Source: JANPJV01 sp031425695 | Lineage (GTDB): Bacteria > Pseudomonadota > Gammaproteobacteria > Xanthomonadales > SZUA-5 | Direction: 5' to 3' | DNA length: 20,631 bases | Assembly (NCBI GenBank): GCA_031425695.1 | Contig: JANPJV010000289.1 | Location: 1-20,631 of the forward strand | Part shown: in pieces, positions 13,244 to 20,606 of the stretch | Numbering within the stretch: position 1 is the first letter of the stretch | How the letters are laid out: each line of letters begins with the position of its first letter | Program-made: the position numbers and the translations under genes | The notes under the pieces: generated by a model | What the model was told of the DNA's origin: nothing | Seen by the model: the letters and a program-made list of their open reading frames with translations, nothing else | The model's database searches: none

Positions 13244-16045
13244 ATGAAGCACCTCCACTGCTTTCTCCTAGGCCTGCTCGCAGCCGGCGCGGTCACGGCG
13301 CAGGCGCCGGTCGCGATCGACCTCAACAGCGGGGCCGGGTTGCCTGCGGACTCTAGCCCGTCCAGCCTCATTGCCCGCGCTGACGGCTTGGTGCTGTTCA
13401 CTGCGTGCACGCCGGAGCTTGGCTGCGAGCTGTGGCGTTCGAACGGGACGCTGGCGGGCACCCAGCTGGTGCTCGACATCCACCCCGGGCCAGCCAGTTC
13501 CCAGCCTTCTCGGTTTGGGCTCGACACGCCGGGCAGCATCGTCTACTTCAGCGCCGATGACGGCAGTCGCGGCAGCGAGCTGTGGCGCTCGGACGGCACG
13601 GCGGCCGGCACCCGCTTGATTGCCGACCTCGAGCCCGGCGTCAACGGCAGCGATCCGCGCAGCGTCGTCGGCAGCACCGGCATCCAGGTGCTCTTCACTG
13701 CCGGCACCAGTGCCAGCGGGCGCGAGATCTATCGGTCGGACGGCGTCACCGCAGCCCTGGTGGTCGATCTCAACGCCGGTGTCGACAGCGGCGTCGCCAA
13801 CAGTTCCGGGCAGCATCCCGATCTCACCAAGATCGGCACGCGGGTGGTTTTCTCCGGGACCAACGGCATCAGTGGCGACGAGCCCTACCTGACCGACGGC
13901 ACCGCGGCCGGCACCGTGCGCATCAAGGACGTGTTCATCGGCGGCGGCGGCAGCGCGCCGACCGACTTCACTGCCTACAGCACCGGCATGGTGTTCGTCG
14001 CCAGCAACAGCGGGCAGGGCCGCGAGCTCTACCGCAGCGATTTCACCGACGTCGGGACCACGCGCGTCAGCGACATCACGCCCGGGACCGGCGACGGCGT
14101 TTTCTACGTAATGGGTGTTTCCGGCACGGTCGCGCTGATGGCCGGGACCAGCGGCGGCGCCAATGGCGTCGAGCTCTTCGGCTACAACGGCACCACCACG
14201 GCGCTCGTGCGCGAGCTCAACGCGGGCAGCGCGGATGGCCTGGCGGAGTTCCGGACCGTCGGCTTGTCGACCATGGCCGGCGGCCTGCTGTATTTCGCCG
14301 GCACCAGCGCGGCCGAGGGCGAAGAGCTCTGGCGCAGCGATGGCACCTTGAACGGCACCATTCCCGTCGCCGAATTGCTGCCTGGTATCTCCGGCAGCTT
14401 CCCGCGCGGGCTGGCAACGCTGGTGCAGGGCGCGACTGCGCGTGTGCTGTTTGTCCCGACCTTCAACGAAAGCTCCGTCGGGCCGCTGTTCATCACCGAT
14501 GGTACGCCGGGCGGGCTGGTCAATCTCGACACCTTCAAGAATATCGACCGCGGGCTTGAAGGTGCGCAAATAGGCAGTGGACCCGGGGCCTTCTTGCTGC
14601 TCGCCGCGCTCGGTTCCTCGCCGGTGGGCGATGCGGAGCTATGGCGCAGCGATGGTTCTGCAGCAGCCACCACGTTGGTCGCCGACATCGCGACGCTGAC
14701 CGGTTCGAGTTCCCCGAGCCGCGTGATCGCCGCCGGCACGCGCGGTTTTTTCACCGCCTTCGAAGCCAACACGGGTCGTGAACTGTATGTCACCCGCGGC
14801 AGCGCAGCGACGACCACGCGCGTCGTCGACCTTCAACCGGGAACGCAGTCGGCCTTCGGGCCGGATGCAGTCGGCTACGAGCAGGGCTCGCTGATCGGGG
14901 TCGCGCTCGGCGAGAGGCTGGTCTTCATGGCCCACTCCGGTGGCCAAGGCTTCGAGCCGCATGTCAGCGACGGCAGTGCCGGCGGCACCCTGCAACTCAT
15001 CGATGCGACACCCGGCATCGACAGCAGCAATTCGCGTGGCATCGTCGCCGCCGGCACGCGCGCCTTCCTGGCGCTCGATACCCTGGCGGGGTCGCGGTTG
15101 TACGCGACCGACGGCACGCCGGCCGGCACCTCCCAGGTCACTTTGCCGTGCACCTTCAAAAGCGATGCACAGCTGACCGCCGTCGGTACGCGGGTGTATT
15201 TCCGATGCACTGAAGCGGCCACCGGCGAGGAACTCTATCGGCTCGAATCGACCACGCTGGCGATCCAGCGCGTGGTCGATCTCACTACGGGTCCCGAGTC
15301 TTCAGCGCTGACGCTGCTGGGGCCGGCGGGACGGCCCGCGCGGCTGGCTTTCCTCGAGAGCAACAATGGCGTGCGCCTGCTGCTCAGCGACGGCAGCGTG
15401 CCGGGTACCATCATCCTCAACAGCGATCCGGGCCGCGACTACAAATCGCGCGCGCCGATCATTGATGGCGATGGCGCCAGCTATTTGCGCGGCCGTGACG
15501 CCGTCGGCGAAAAGCTGTTCCGCATCAACCCGGCGTTGACCGCGCTGACGACGGTCCTGGCCTATCCCAACGAACCGCGCCCGCAACAGCAGTTCGATGA
15601 TGCCGATGCCGGCAGCAACTGCAGCCTGCTGCTCGGTGACGGCGCGCCGCTCGAAGGCTTCGAGCTCTATCGCTTCAACGGCATCACCCAGAGCGGGGCC
15701 CTGGTGAGCCCGAGCCTGCAGCCCGGCACCCGCTCGTCGGAGCTCAGCGAGATCAGTGCTTTTCCTGGCAGTGATCGCTACTACGCGAACGCGCTTGCCG
15801 GCAGCGACGGTGCACTCGGCGTCGAGCTGATGCGCCTCGATGGCAATGGTCCTTCGCTGTCGCCGACGGTCATCGACATCGCCGCCGGCGCCGCCTCGAG
15901 TGCCCCCCGCAACTTCGCCATGCTCGGCCAGCAACTCACCTTCAGCGCCCACACCGCCGCCGGTGGCCGCGAACTCTACGTCCTGCCGCCCCCCGACCGC
16001 ATCTTCGGGCACGGTCTGAACGACGGCTGCGGGGCGTTGCAGTAG
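13244..16045 (+). CDS. Secreted ELWxxDGT-repeat protein
   Basis: The product is 933 residues with a signal peptide (MKHLHCFLLGLLAAGAVTA, cleavage near 19). Nearly all of the rest is a repeat of about 48-50 residues built as 'G-x-E-L-(W/Y)-R-S-D-G-T-x-A-G-T-x-x-V-x-D-(I/L)-x-P-G'. I count about 18 copies. Clear ones are RGSELWRSDGTAAGTRLIA and EGEELWRSDGTLNGTIPVAE; worn ones include SGREIYRSDGVTAALVV and VGEKLFRINPALTALTT. Each probably forms one blade or sheet of a beta-propeller-like or solenoid fold. The family is known by its motif; its function is not established. The C-terminus (PPPDRIFGHGLNDGCGALQ) follows the last repeat directly and has the look of a short conserved tail. The start is chosen for the signal peptide. 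The gene is divergent from the ECF sigma factor gene, so regulation by that factor is possible but not shown. Confidence 0.9.
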   Translation: MKHLHCFLLGLLAAGAVTAQAPVAIDLNSGAGLPADSSPSSLIARADGLVLFTACTPELGCELWRSNGTLAGTQLVLDIHPGPASSQPSRFGLDTPGSIVYFSADDGSRGSELWRSDGTAAGTRLIADLEPGVNGSDPRSVVGSTGIQVLFTAGTSASGREIYRSDGVTAALVVDLNAGVDSGVANSSGQHPDLTKIGTRVVFSGTNGISGDEPYLTDGTAAGTVRIKDVFIGGGGSAPTDFTAYSTGMVFVASNSGQGRELYRSDFTDVGTTRVSDITPGTGDGVFYVMGVSGTVALMAGTSGGANGVELFGYNGTTTALVRELNAGSADGLAEFRTVGLSTMAGGLLYFAGTSAAEGEELWRSDGTLNGTIPVAELLPGISGSFPRGLATLVQGATARVLFVPTFNESSVGPLFITDGTPGGLVNLDTFKNIDRGLEGAQIGSGPGAFLLLAALGSSPVGDAELWRSDGSAAATTLVADIATLTGSSSPSRVIAAGTRGFFTAFEANTGRELYVTRGSAATTTRVVDLQPGTQSAFGPDAVGYEQGSLIGVALGERLVFMAHSGGQGFEPHVSDGSAGGTLQLIDATPGIDSSNSRGIVAAGTRAFLALDTLAGSRLYATDGTPAGTSQVTLPCTFKSDAQLTAVGTRVYFRCTEAATGEELYRLESTTLAIQRVVDLTTGPESSALTLLGPAGRPARLAFLESNNGVRLLLSDGSVPGTIILNSDPGRDYKSRAPIIDGDGASYLRGRDAVGEKLFRINPALTALTTVLAYPNEPRPQQQFDDADAGSNCSLLLGDGAPLEGFELYRFNGITQSGALVSPSLQPGTRSSELSEISAFPGSDRYYANALAGSDGALGVELMRLDGNGPSLSPTVIDIAAGAASSAPRNFAMLGQQLTFSAHTAAGGRELYVLPPPDRIFGHGLNDGCGALQ

Positions 16046-16076
16046 GGTTGCCGGGGGCGCGCGGTGCGCGCACCCT

Positions 16077-16348
16077 CTTGATGTGTGGGTTCAGATCTTG
16101 TCCGAACGCTTTTCGCAGCGGGCACTTGATGTGTGGGTTCGGACCTTGCCCGAACGCTTTTCGCAGCGGGCTCTTGATGTGTGGGTTCGGACCTTGTCCG
16201 AACGCTTTTCGCAGCGGGCACTTGATGTGTGGGTTCGGACCTTGTCCGAACGCTTTTCGCAGCGGGCACTTGATGTGTGGGTTCGGACCTTGTCCGAACG
16301 CTTTTCGCAGCGAATCGCCAAGAGCGTCCGGACAAGGTCCGGACCCAC
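16077..16348. repeat. 48-bp tandem array of family A REP-like units, closed by one inverted copy
   Basis: Five direct units with an exact 48-bp period have GTGGG heads at 16085, 16133, 16181, 16229 and 16277. Each unit is CTTGATGT, GTGGGTT, arms CGGAC/GTCCG around CTT, then AACGCTTTTCGCAGCGGGC. Units 3 and 4 are identical. Unit 2 has one change inside the palindrome (GCCCG). Unit 1 has two (TTCAGATC). Unit 5 ends early at CGCAGCG. A copy in the opposite orientation follows at 16324-16348, with the CCGGAC arm type. A perfect 12-bp palindrome GGTGCGCGCACC lies just before the array at 16063-16074. The array sits between the ELWxxDGT gene and the antiporter gene, which point the same way. Because 48 is a multiple of three, long spurious frames run through it on both strands. 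Confidence 0.93.
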
Positions 16349-16414
16349 GCAATCAAAAGCGCGTGGTCGCGCCTCGCCGCAAGCCGCTCTAGGCAAGCCG
16401 CCACCGTGCATGCC

Positions 16415-16427
16415 TACAATCGGGCCA
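16415..16427 (+). promoter_or_regulatory. Possible -10 box for a leaderless antiporter transcript
   Basis: TACAAT at 16415-16420 is followed by six bases and the ATG at 16427. This spacing puts the transcription start at the start codon. No Shine-Dalgarno sequence is visible. The -35 region is not recognisable. Confidence 0.4.
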
Positions 16428-18502
16428 TGCATCCGAGCTCGCACTTTCTCGAGAACCTGGCGGTCGTCCTCTGCGTTGCCGCGGTGACCACGGTGCTGTG
16501 CCAGCGCGTGCGGCTTCCAGTGGTGCTGGGATATCTGCTCGCCGGCGTGATCATCGGGCCGCACACGCCGACGCTGCTGGTCGCTGACCCGGAGATCATC
16601 ACCACGCTGTCGGAGCTCGGGGTGATCCTGCTGATGTTCACCATCGGCATGGAGCTGTCGCTGCGCAAGCTCGCCGAGGTCGGGCCGCGTGGCTTTGCGG
16701 TAGCGGTGGTGGAAATGGGCCTGATGCTGTTCCTGGGCTACCTAGCCGGGCGACTGGCCGGATTCACGCCCATCGAGTGTGCGTTCCTCGCGGCGATGCT
16801 GTCGATCTCCAGCACCACCATCATCGCGCGCACCTTCGAAGAGCAGCGCGTGCCGGCCAAGGTGCGCGACCAGGTCTTCGGCACGCTGGTGATCGAGGAC
16901 ATCTTCGCCATCCTGCTGCTGGCCTTGCTGACCACGCTCGCGACCACGCGCAGCCTCGATATGGGCGGGCTCGCGTTCGCGGCCGGGCGCTTGGGCATCT
17001 TCCTCGCGATCCTGATGCTGGTGGGATTGCTCACGGTGCCGCGGCTGATCCGTTTCGTGGTCAAGCTCAACCGTCCGGAAACCACGCTGGTGACCTCGGT
17101 CGGCATCTGTTTCGCCGCGGCACTCGCGGCGCAGCGTTACGACTATTCGGTTGCGCTCGGCGCATTTCTCGCTGGCTGCCTGGTGGCCGAATCCGGCGAA
17201 GGCCATCGCATCGCTGCGCAGATACGACCGTTGCGCGACATGTTCACCGCCGTGTTCTTCGTTTCGGTCGGCCTGTCGATCGATCCGATCCAGCTGTTCG
17301 GAGCGCTCGGCTACGTGGGCGGTTTCGTCCTGCTGGTCGTCATCGGCAAGTTCATCGGCGTCGCCGTTGGTTTCTTTGCGACCGGCAGCCCGATCCGCGC
17401 CTCGACCCAGGCGGGGCTCGCCATGGGCCAGATCGGCGAGTTCTCCTTCATCATCGCCGCGCTCGGGGTGAGCCTCGGCGCGATCGACAGCAAGCTCTAT
17501 CCGATCGCGGTGGGCGTGTCCTGCGTCACCGTGCTGATCACACCGCTCGCGGTCAAGTATTCGGGCCAGTTCGGTGAATGGATCGAGGGCCGCCTGCCAC
17601 GCGCGCTGCAGACCTACGCCTCGCTCTACGGCAGCTGGGTCGAACAGCTGTCCGAGGCGAGACAGCGCGGCACCCTGGGAACACGCGTTGGCCGCCTGAC
17701 CCGTCTGATCGTGCTCGACGCCGCCCTGCTGGTGGCGGTACTGATCGCCGCCAGTGCCGGCAGCGATGAGGTCGCGAGCTTTCTCGAGAAGCGCCTGCCG
17801 CTCGCGGTCGACGCGGTGCGCTGGGTGGTGGCGCTCGGTTTCGTGGCGCTCGGCGTGCCGCTCGCGCTCGGCCTGTTCCGGCTGATCTCGGCCCTCGGCC
17901 GCGCGCTCGCGCTGGCGGCATTGCCGGCTGCGGAAGAAGGTCGCGTGGACTTTGCCAATGCACCGCGGCGCGCATTCGTGGTCTCGCTCCAACTCGGGCT
18001 GATGCTGCTGGTGGCACTTCCGTGTTTCGCACTGGTACAGCCGTTTGCACCCGGCCTGCGTGGCACCCTGCCGCTGGCCGCGCTGCTGCTCACTGCCGGT
18101 ATTGCCTTCTGGCGCAGCGCCACGCAATTGCAGGGGCACGTCCGCGCCGGTGCGCAGGCACTGGTCGAAGCGGTCGCGGTTCCGGGCGCCACCCAGGATG
18201 AGCGTGCGCACGCGCTCGACCAGATGGAACAAGTGCTGCCGGGACTCGGCGACCTCGCGCCCTTTGAAATTGACCCGGAAAACCCATGGATCGGCAGCTC
18301 GCTCGCCGACATCAACCTGCGCGCAATCACCGGCGCCACCGTCCTTGCCATCCGCCGCGGCGACGAACCGGTGTTGACTCCGGACGGCAAGGAAACCCTG
18401 CAGCGCGGCGACGTGCTCATCCTCGCCGGTACCCACCTCGCCATGGCCACCGCCCGCGCACGCTTGAGCCGCATCCCGTCACCGGATTCACGCGAGGGGT
18501 GA
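16427..18502 (+). CDS. CPA2-family cation/proton antiporter with C-terminal RCK_C domain
   Basis: The product is 691 residues. An antiporter core of about 12 membrane helices spans roughly 8-390. Typical motifs are LPVVLGYLLAGVIIGPHTP (30-48), LGVILLMFTIGMELSLRKL, ISSTTIIARTFEE (127-139) and VIEDIFAILLLALL with the acidic pair Glu157/Asp158. Core motifs near 270-330 include FTAVFFVSVGLSIDP and a glycine-rich GQIGEFSFIIAALG. After a hydrophilic linker there is a second hydrophobic block (about 420-580, four or so helices). An RCK_C (TrkA-C) domain closes the protein at about 605-688 (WIGSSLADINLRAITGATVLAIRRGDEPVL). There is no NAD-binding TrkA-N domain, unlike KefB/KefC. It probably exports K+ or Na+ in exchange for protons at the inner membrane, gated by a small ligand. 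The frame is open upstream through the repeat array, so ATG 16427 is chosen; GTG 16406 is an alternative. Confidence 0.9.
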   Translation: MHPSSHFLENLAVVLCVAAVTTVLCQRVRLPVVLGYLLAGVIIGPHTPTLLVADPEIITTLSELGVILLMFTIGMELSLRKLAEVGPRGFAVAVVEMGLMLFLGYLAGRLAGFTPIECAFLAAMLSISSTTIIARTFEEQRVPAKVRDQVFGTLVIEDIFAILLLALLTTLATTRSLDMGGLAFAAGRLGIFLAILMLVGLLTVPRLIRFVVKLNRPETTLVTSVGICFAAALAAQRYDYSVALGAFLAGCLVAESGEGHRIAAQIRPLRDMFTAVFFVSVGLSIDPIQLFGALGYVGGFVLLVVIGKFIGVAVGFFATGSPIRASTQAGLAMGQIGEFSFIIAALGVSLGAIDSKLYPIAVGVSCVTVLITPLAVKYSGQFGEWIEGRLPRALQTYASLYGSWVEQLSEARQRGTLGTRVGRLTRLIVLDAALLVAVLIAASAGSDEVASFLEKRLPLAVDAVRWVVALGFVALGVPLALGLFRLISALGRALALAALPAAEEGRVDFANAPRRAFVVSLQLGLMLLVALPCFALVQPFAPGLRGTLPLAALLLTAGIAFWRSATQLQGHVRAGAQALVEAVAVPGATQDERAHALDQMEQVLPGLGDLAPFEIDPENPWIGSSLADINLRAITGATVLAIRRGDEPVLTPDGKETLQRGDVLILAGTHLAMATARARLSRIPSPDSREG

Positions 18503-18513
18503 CGCGGCTTTAC

Positions 18514-18583
18514 GTGGGTTCGGACCTTGTCCGAACGCTGTTTCTCGCAAACGCGAAAGCGTCCGGACAAGGTCCGGACCCAC
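18514..18583. repeat. REP-like inverted pair, family A
   Basis: The forward copy at 18514-18538 has the TTCGGAC/GTCCGAA arm type. The inverted copy at 18559-18583 has the TCCGGAC/GTCCGGA type. The loop of 20 nt includes TTTCTCGCAAACGCGAAA, itself partly symmetrical (TTTCtcGC / GCGAAA). The pair occupies most of the 94-nt gap between the convergent antiporter and pepP genes. Confidence 0.9.
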
Positions 18584-18596
18584 AAAAGGCAAACGC

Positions 18597-19952
18597 CTAC
18601 CGTGCCCGCCTCTTCGGCGCCGCCGTCACGCGCGCGGTCTTTGCCGCCGCCATGGCCGCCTCGATCTCGTCGATCTCCTTGACCACGCCGTCGGTGATGA
18701 CCTGCGGGCCGGTGCGGGTGACCAGGATGTCGTCTTCGATGCGGACGCCGATGCCGCGCCAGCGGGCGGGGACTTCCTTGGCGTCCGGGGCGATGTAGAT
18801 GCCGGGCTCGACGGTCATGACCATGCCGGGCTCGAGCAGGCGTGATTCGCCGGCGATGCGGTAGTCGCCGACGTCGTGCACGTCGAGGCCGATCCAGTGG
18901 CCGGTCTTGTGCATGTAGAAATTCTTGTACTTCTCGTCCTTGAGATTCTTCGCCAGCGAGCCCTTGAGCAGCTCGAGCTTGATCAGACCCTGCACGATGG
19001 TGCGCACGGCTGCATCGTGGATGTCGTTCCAGTGGCTACCGGGAGCCGCGACTGCGATGGCGGCTTTCTGCGCGTCGAGCACAAGCTGGTAAATCGCGCG
19101 CTGCTCGGGGCTGAAACGGCCATTGATCGGAATGGTGCGGGTGATGTCGCTGGCATAGCACCGGTATTCGGCACCGGCATCGACCAGCAGCAGGTCACCG
19201 TCGCGGAGCTCGGACTGGTTGGCCCGATAGTGCAGGATGCAGGCATTGGCGCCGGCCCCGACGATCGGCTCATATGCTGCAACCGCCTGACTACTCCGGA
19301 AGGTATGCAGGATCTCGGCCTCGATCTCGAACTCGGACAGGCCTGGCCGGCACATGTTCAAGACCCGCGTATGCGCCTCGGCGGCAATCGTCGCGGCGCG
19401 CCGCATCAAGGTCATTTCGCTGCGGCTCTTGAACAGGCGCAGCTCGTGCAGCAGGAAGCCGAGCGCGATGATCTCGTGCGGTGCGCGCGCGCCGCGGCGG
19501 ACCTGCGCGCGCACCCGGTTGATCCAGCCGAGCACCTTGAGATCGAATTCGGAGTCGCGCCCGAAGTGGTAGTAGACGCGCTCGCGGCCTTCGATCAGGC
19601 CGGGCAGGATGTCGTCGATATCGGCGATCGGGAAGGCATCGTCGACCAGCAGGTGTGCCGGCGCCGCTTCGGGCCCCAGGCGCGGGCCATCCCATTGTTC
19701 GCGGCTGCGGTCGCGCTCGCGACAGAAAAGGATGCTCTCCGCGGCCGCTCGCCCGGGGACCATCACCAGGACCGATTCGGGCTCTTCGAAGCCGGTCAGG
19801 TAGACGAGATCGCTGTCCTGGCGATACGGATAATGGGCGTCGTTGTTGCGGATGCGCTCGGGTGCCGAAGGCACGATGGCGATGCCGCCCGGGCCCGCCA
19901 AGTCCATCAGCTGGCGACGACGCTTGCGATACTCAGCGGCGAGCACGCTCAT
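18597..19952 (-). CDS. pepP: Xaa-Pro aminopeptidase (aminopeptidase P II)
   Basis: The product is 451 residues, close to the 441 of the E. coli enzyme. It removes N-terminal residues that precede proline, in the cytosol. The N-terminal creatinase-like domain (about 1-170) has the expected RQDSDLVYLTGFEEP. The pita-bread domain carries the five metal ligands at Asp258 (LLLVDAG), Asp269 (YASDIT), His352 (HKTGHWIGLDVHD), Glu382 (MTVEPGIY) and Glu406 (GVRIEDD). These positions agree closely with the E. coli ligands, so it is probably an active dinuclear Mn enzyme. The C-terminal tail (about 430-451) is Ala/Lys/Arg rich and extra. The ATG overlaps the stop of the ygfB-like gene (ATGA), showing an operon. 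In many gammaproteobacteria ubiH follows; here the next item is a REP pair and a convergent antiporter gene. Confidence 0.96.
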   Translation of the reverse strand: MSVLAAEYRKRRRQLMDLAGPGGIAIVPSAPERIRNNDAHYPYRQDSDLVYLTGFEEPESVLVMVPGRAAAESILFCRERDRSREQWDGPRLGPEAAPAHLLVDDAFPIADIDDILPGLIEGRERVYYHFGRDSEFDLKVLGWINRVRAQVRRGARAPHEIIALGFLLHELRLFKSRSEMTLMRRAATIAAEAHTRVLNMCRPGLSEFEIEAEILHTFRSSQAVAAYEPIVGAGANACILHYRANQSELRDGDLLLVDAGAEYRCYASDITRTIPINGRFSPEQRAIYQLVLDAQKAAIAVAAPGSHWNDIHDAAVRTIVQGLIKLELLKGSLAKNLKDEKYKNFYMHKTGHWIGLDVHDVGDYRIAGESRLLEPGMVMTVEPGIYIAPDAKEVPARWRGIGVRIEDDILVTRTGPQVITDGVVKEIDEIEAAMAAAKTARVTAAPKRRAR

Positions 19953-20512
19953 TGCAGCCCAGCTCGCGGTCGCTTGCCAGCGCGCAGATCCTCGCGCAGC
20001 AGCAGCACGCCGACGCGCGCGAACTCGATCAGCTCGGCCAGCGCCTCTTCATCCACGTCTTCCGCCGCGTCGAAGGCCAGCCGCGTACGCGCGATCTCGG
20101 CAATATCGTGCAGCACCTCGCGACCATCCGAGGAAAGTGCGCGCTCGTCGGTGAATCCACCCAGGCCGAGGCCACTCACGAATCCCTGGCACCACTGCAC
20201 CAGCGCCTCGCCGCGCTCGGCGATCCCACAATCCGAGTCCGGCAGCAGCAGCGGGAAGCCGAACGACTCGTCGTCGATCTGCGTGCGCGCGACCTGGTAC
20301 AGCTCGCCGATGCGCTCGCGCGCAGCCGCAGGCGTGGCGGAGTCGAGCAGCGCCTCGAGCGAGATCGCCACCACGAACGGCTCGAAATCAGTGCCCCCCG
20401 CGCACACGAACCCACAGATCGCCCCATGCAGCTCAGCCGCACCCACCTCCGCCCGCGCATCGATCAATGCCTGCGAGATCTCGTCGAATTCGGGGAGCGT
20501 GGCGGTCTGCAT
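19949..20512 (-). CDS. YgfB / UPF0149 family protein
   Basis: The product is 187 residues from the ATG at 20512. A TTG at 20536 would add eight residues (MIPKKPPR), but no ribosome-binding site supports it. Family features are AELHGAICGFVCAGG near the N-terminus, ESFGFPLLLPD, ALVQWCQGFVSGLGLGG (the conserved W-C-x-G-F-x-x-G-x-G stretch), and a helical acidic segment (DVDEEALAELIEFARVGVLLL). YgfB proteins are all-helical and stand upstream of pepP in many gammaproteobacteria, as here. In Pseudomonas a homologue acts in gene regulation linked to beta-lactam resistance; whether this one does is not known. It overlaps pepP by 4 nt and is first in the visible transcript. Confidence 0.9.
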   Translation of the reverse strand: MQTATLPEFDEISQALIDARAEVGAAELHGAICGFVCAGGTDFEPFVVAISLEALLDSATPAAARERIGELYQVARTQIDDESFGFPLLLPDSDCGIAERGEALVQWCQGFVSGLGLGGFTDERALSSDGREVLHDIAEIARTRLAFDAAEDVDEEALAELIEFARVGVLLLREDLRAGKRPRAGLQ

Positions 20513-20529
20513 GCGCGGGGGCTTTTTAG

Positions 20530-20543
20530 GAATCAATTGATTC
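20530..20543. promoter_or_regulatory. 14-bp perfect palindrome upstream of the YgfB gene
   Basis: GAATCAATTGATTC is a perfect AT-rich palindrome in a GC-rich setting, 17 nt before the likely ATG on the minus strand. TAGAAT (minus strand, 20545-20540) overlaps its edge and could be a -10 box. This is a plausible operator for the ygfB-pepP transcript, judged by symmetry and place only. Confidence 0.4.
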
Positions 20544-20606
20544 TACTTCGGGCGGGAGCGGGATGGGGTGAGCTAGGATGTGGCCGGCGTAGGATGCAGT
20601 GAGGCT

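Noticed and set aside
12985..13539. 184-codon minus-strand frame across the sigma factor/ELWxxDGT gap
   Set aside because: It overlaps the signal-peptide end of the plus-strand gene and shows no recognisable motif.
16077..16348. Possible CRISPR array
   Set aside because: The 48-bp units are near identical along their whole length, with no variable spacers and no cas genes nearby. The unit is the same palindrome found singly elsewhere.
15942..16404. Repeat-containing proteins read through the array on both strands (SVRTRSEPTHQ-type repeats)
   Set aside because: The 48-bp period is a multiple of three, so frames stay open by arithmetic. The sequence is explained by the extragenic palindromes and has no start signals.
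16742..18436. 564-codon minus-strand frame opposite the antiporter gene
   Set aside because: It is rich in Arg, Gln, His and Glu without domain motifs. The plus strand encodes a full antiporter.
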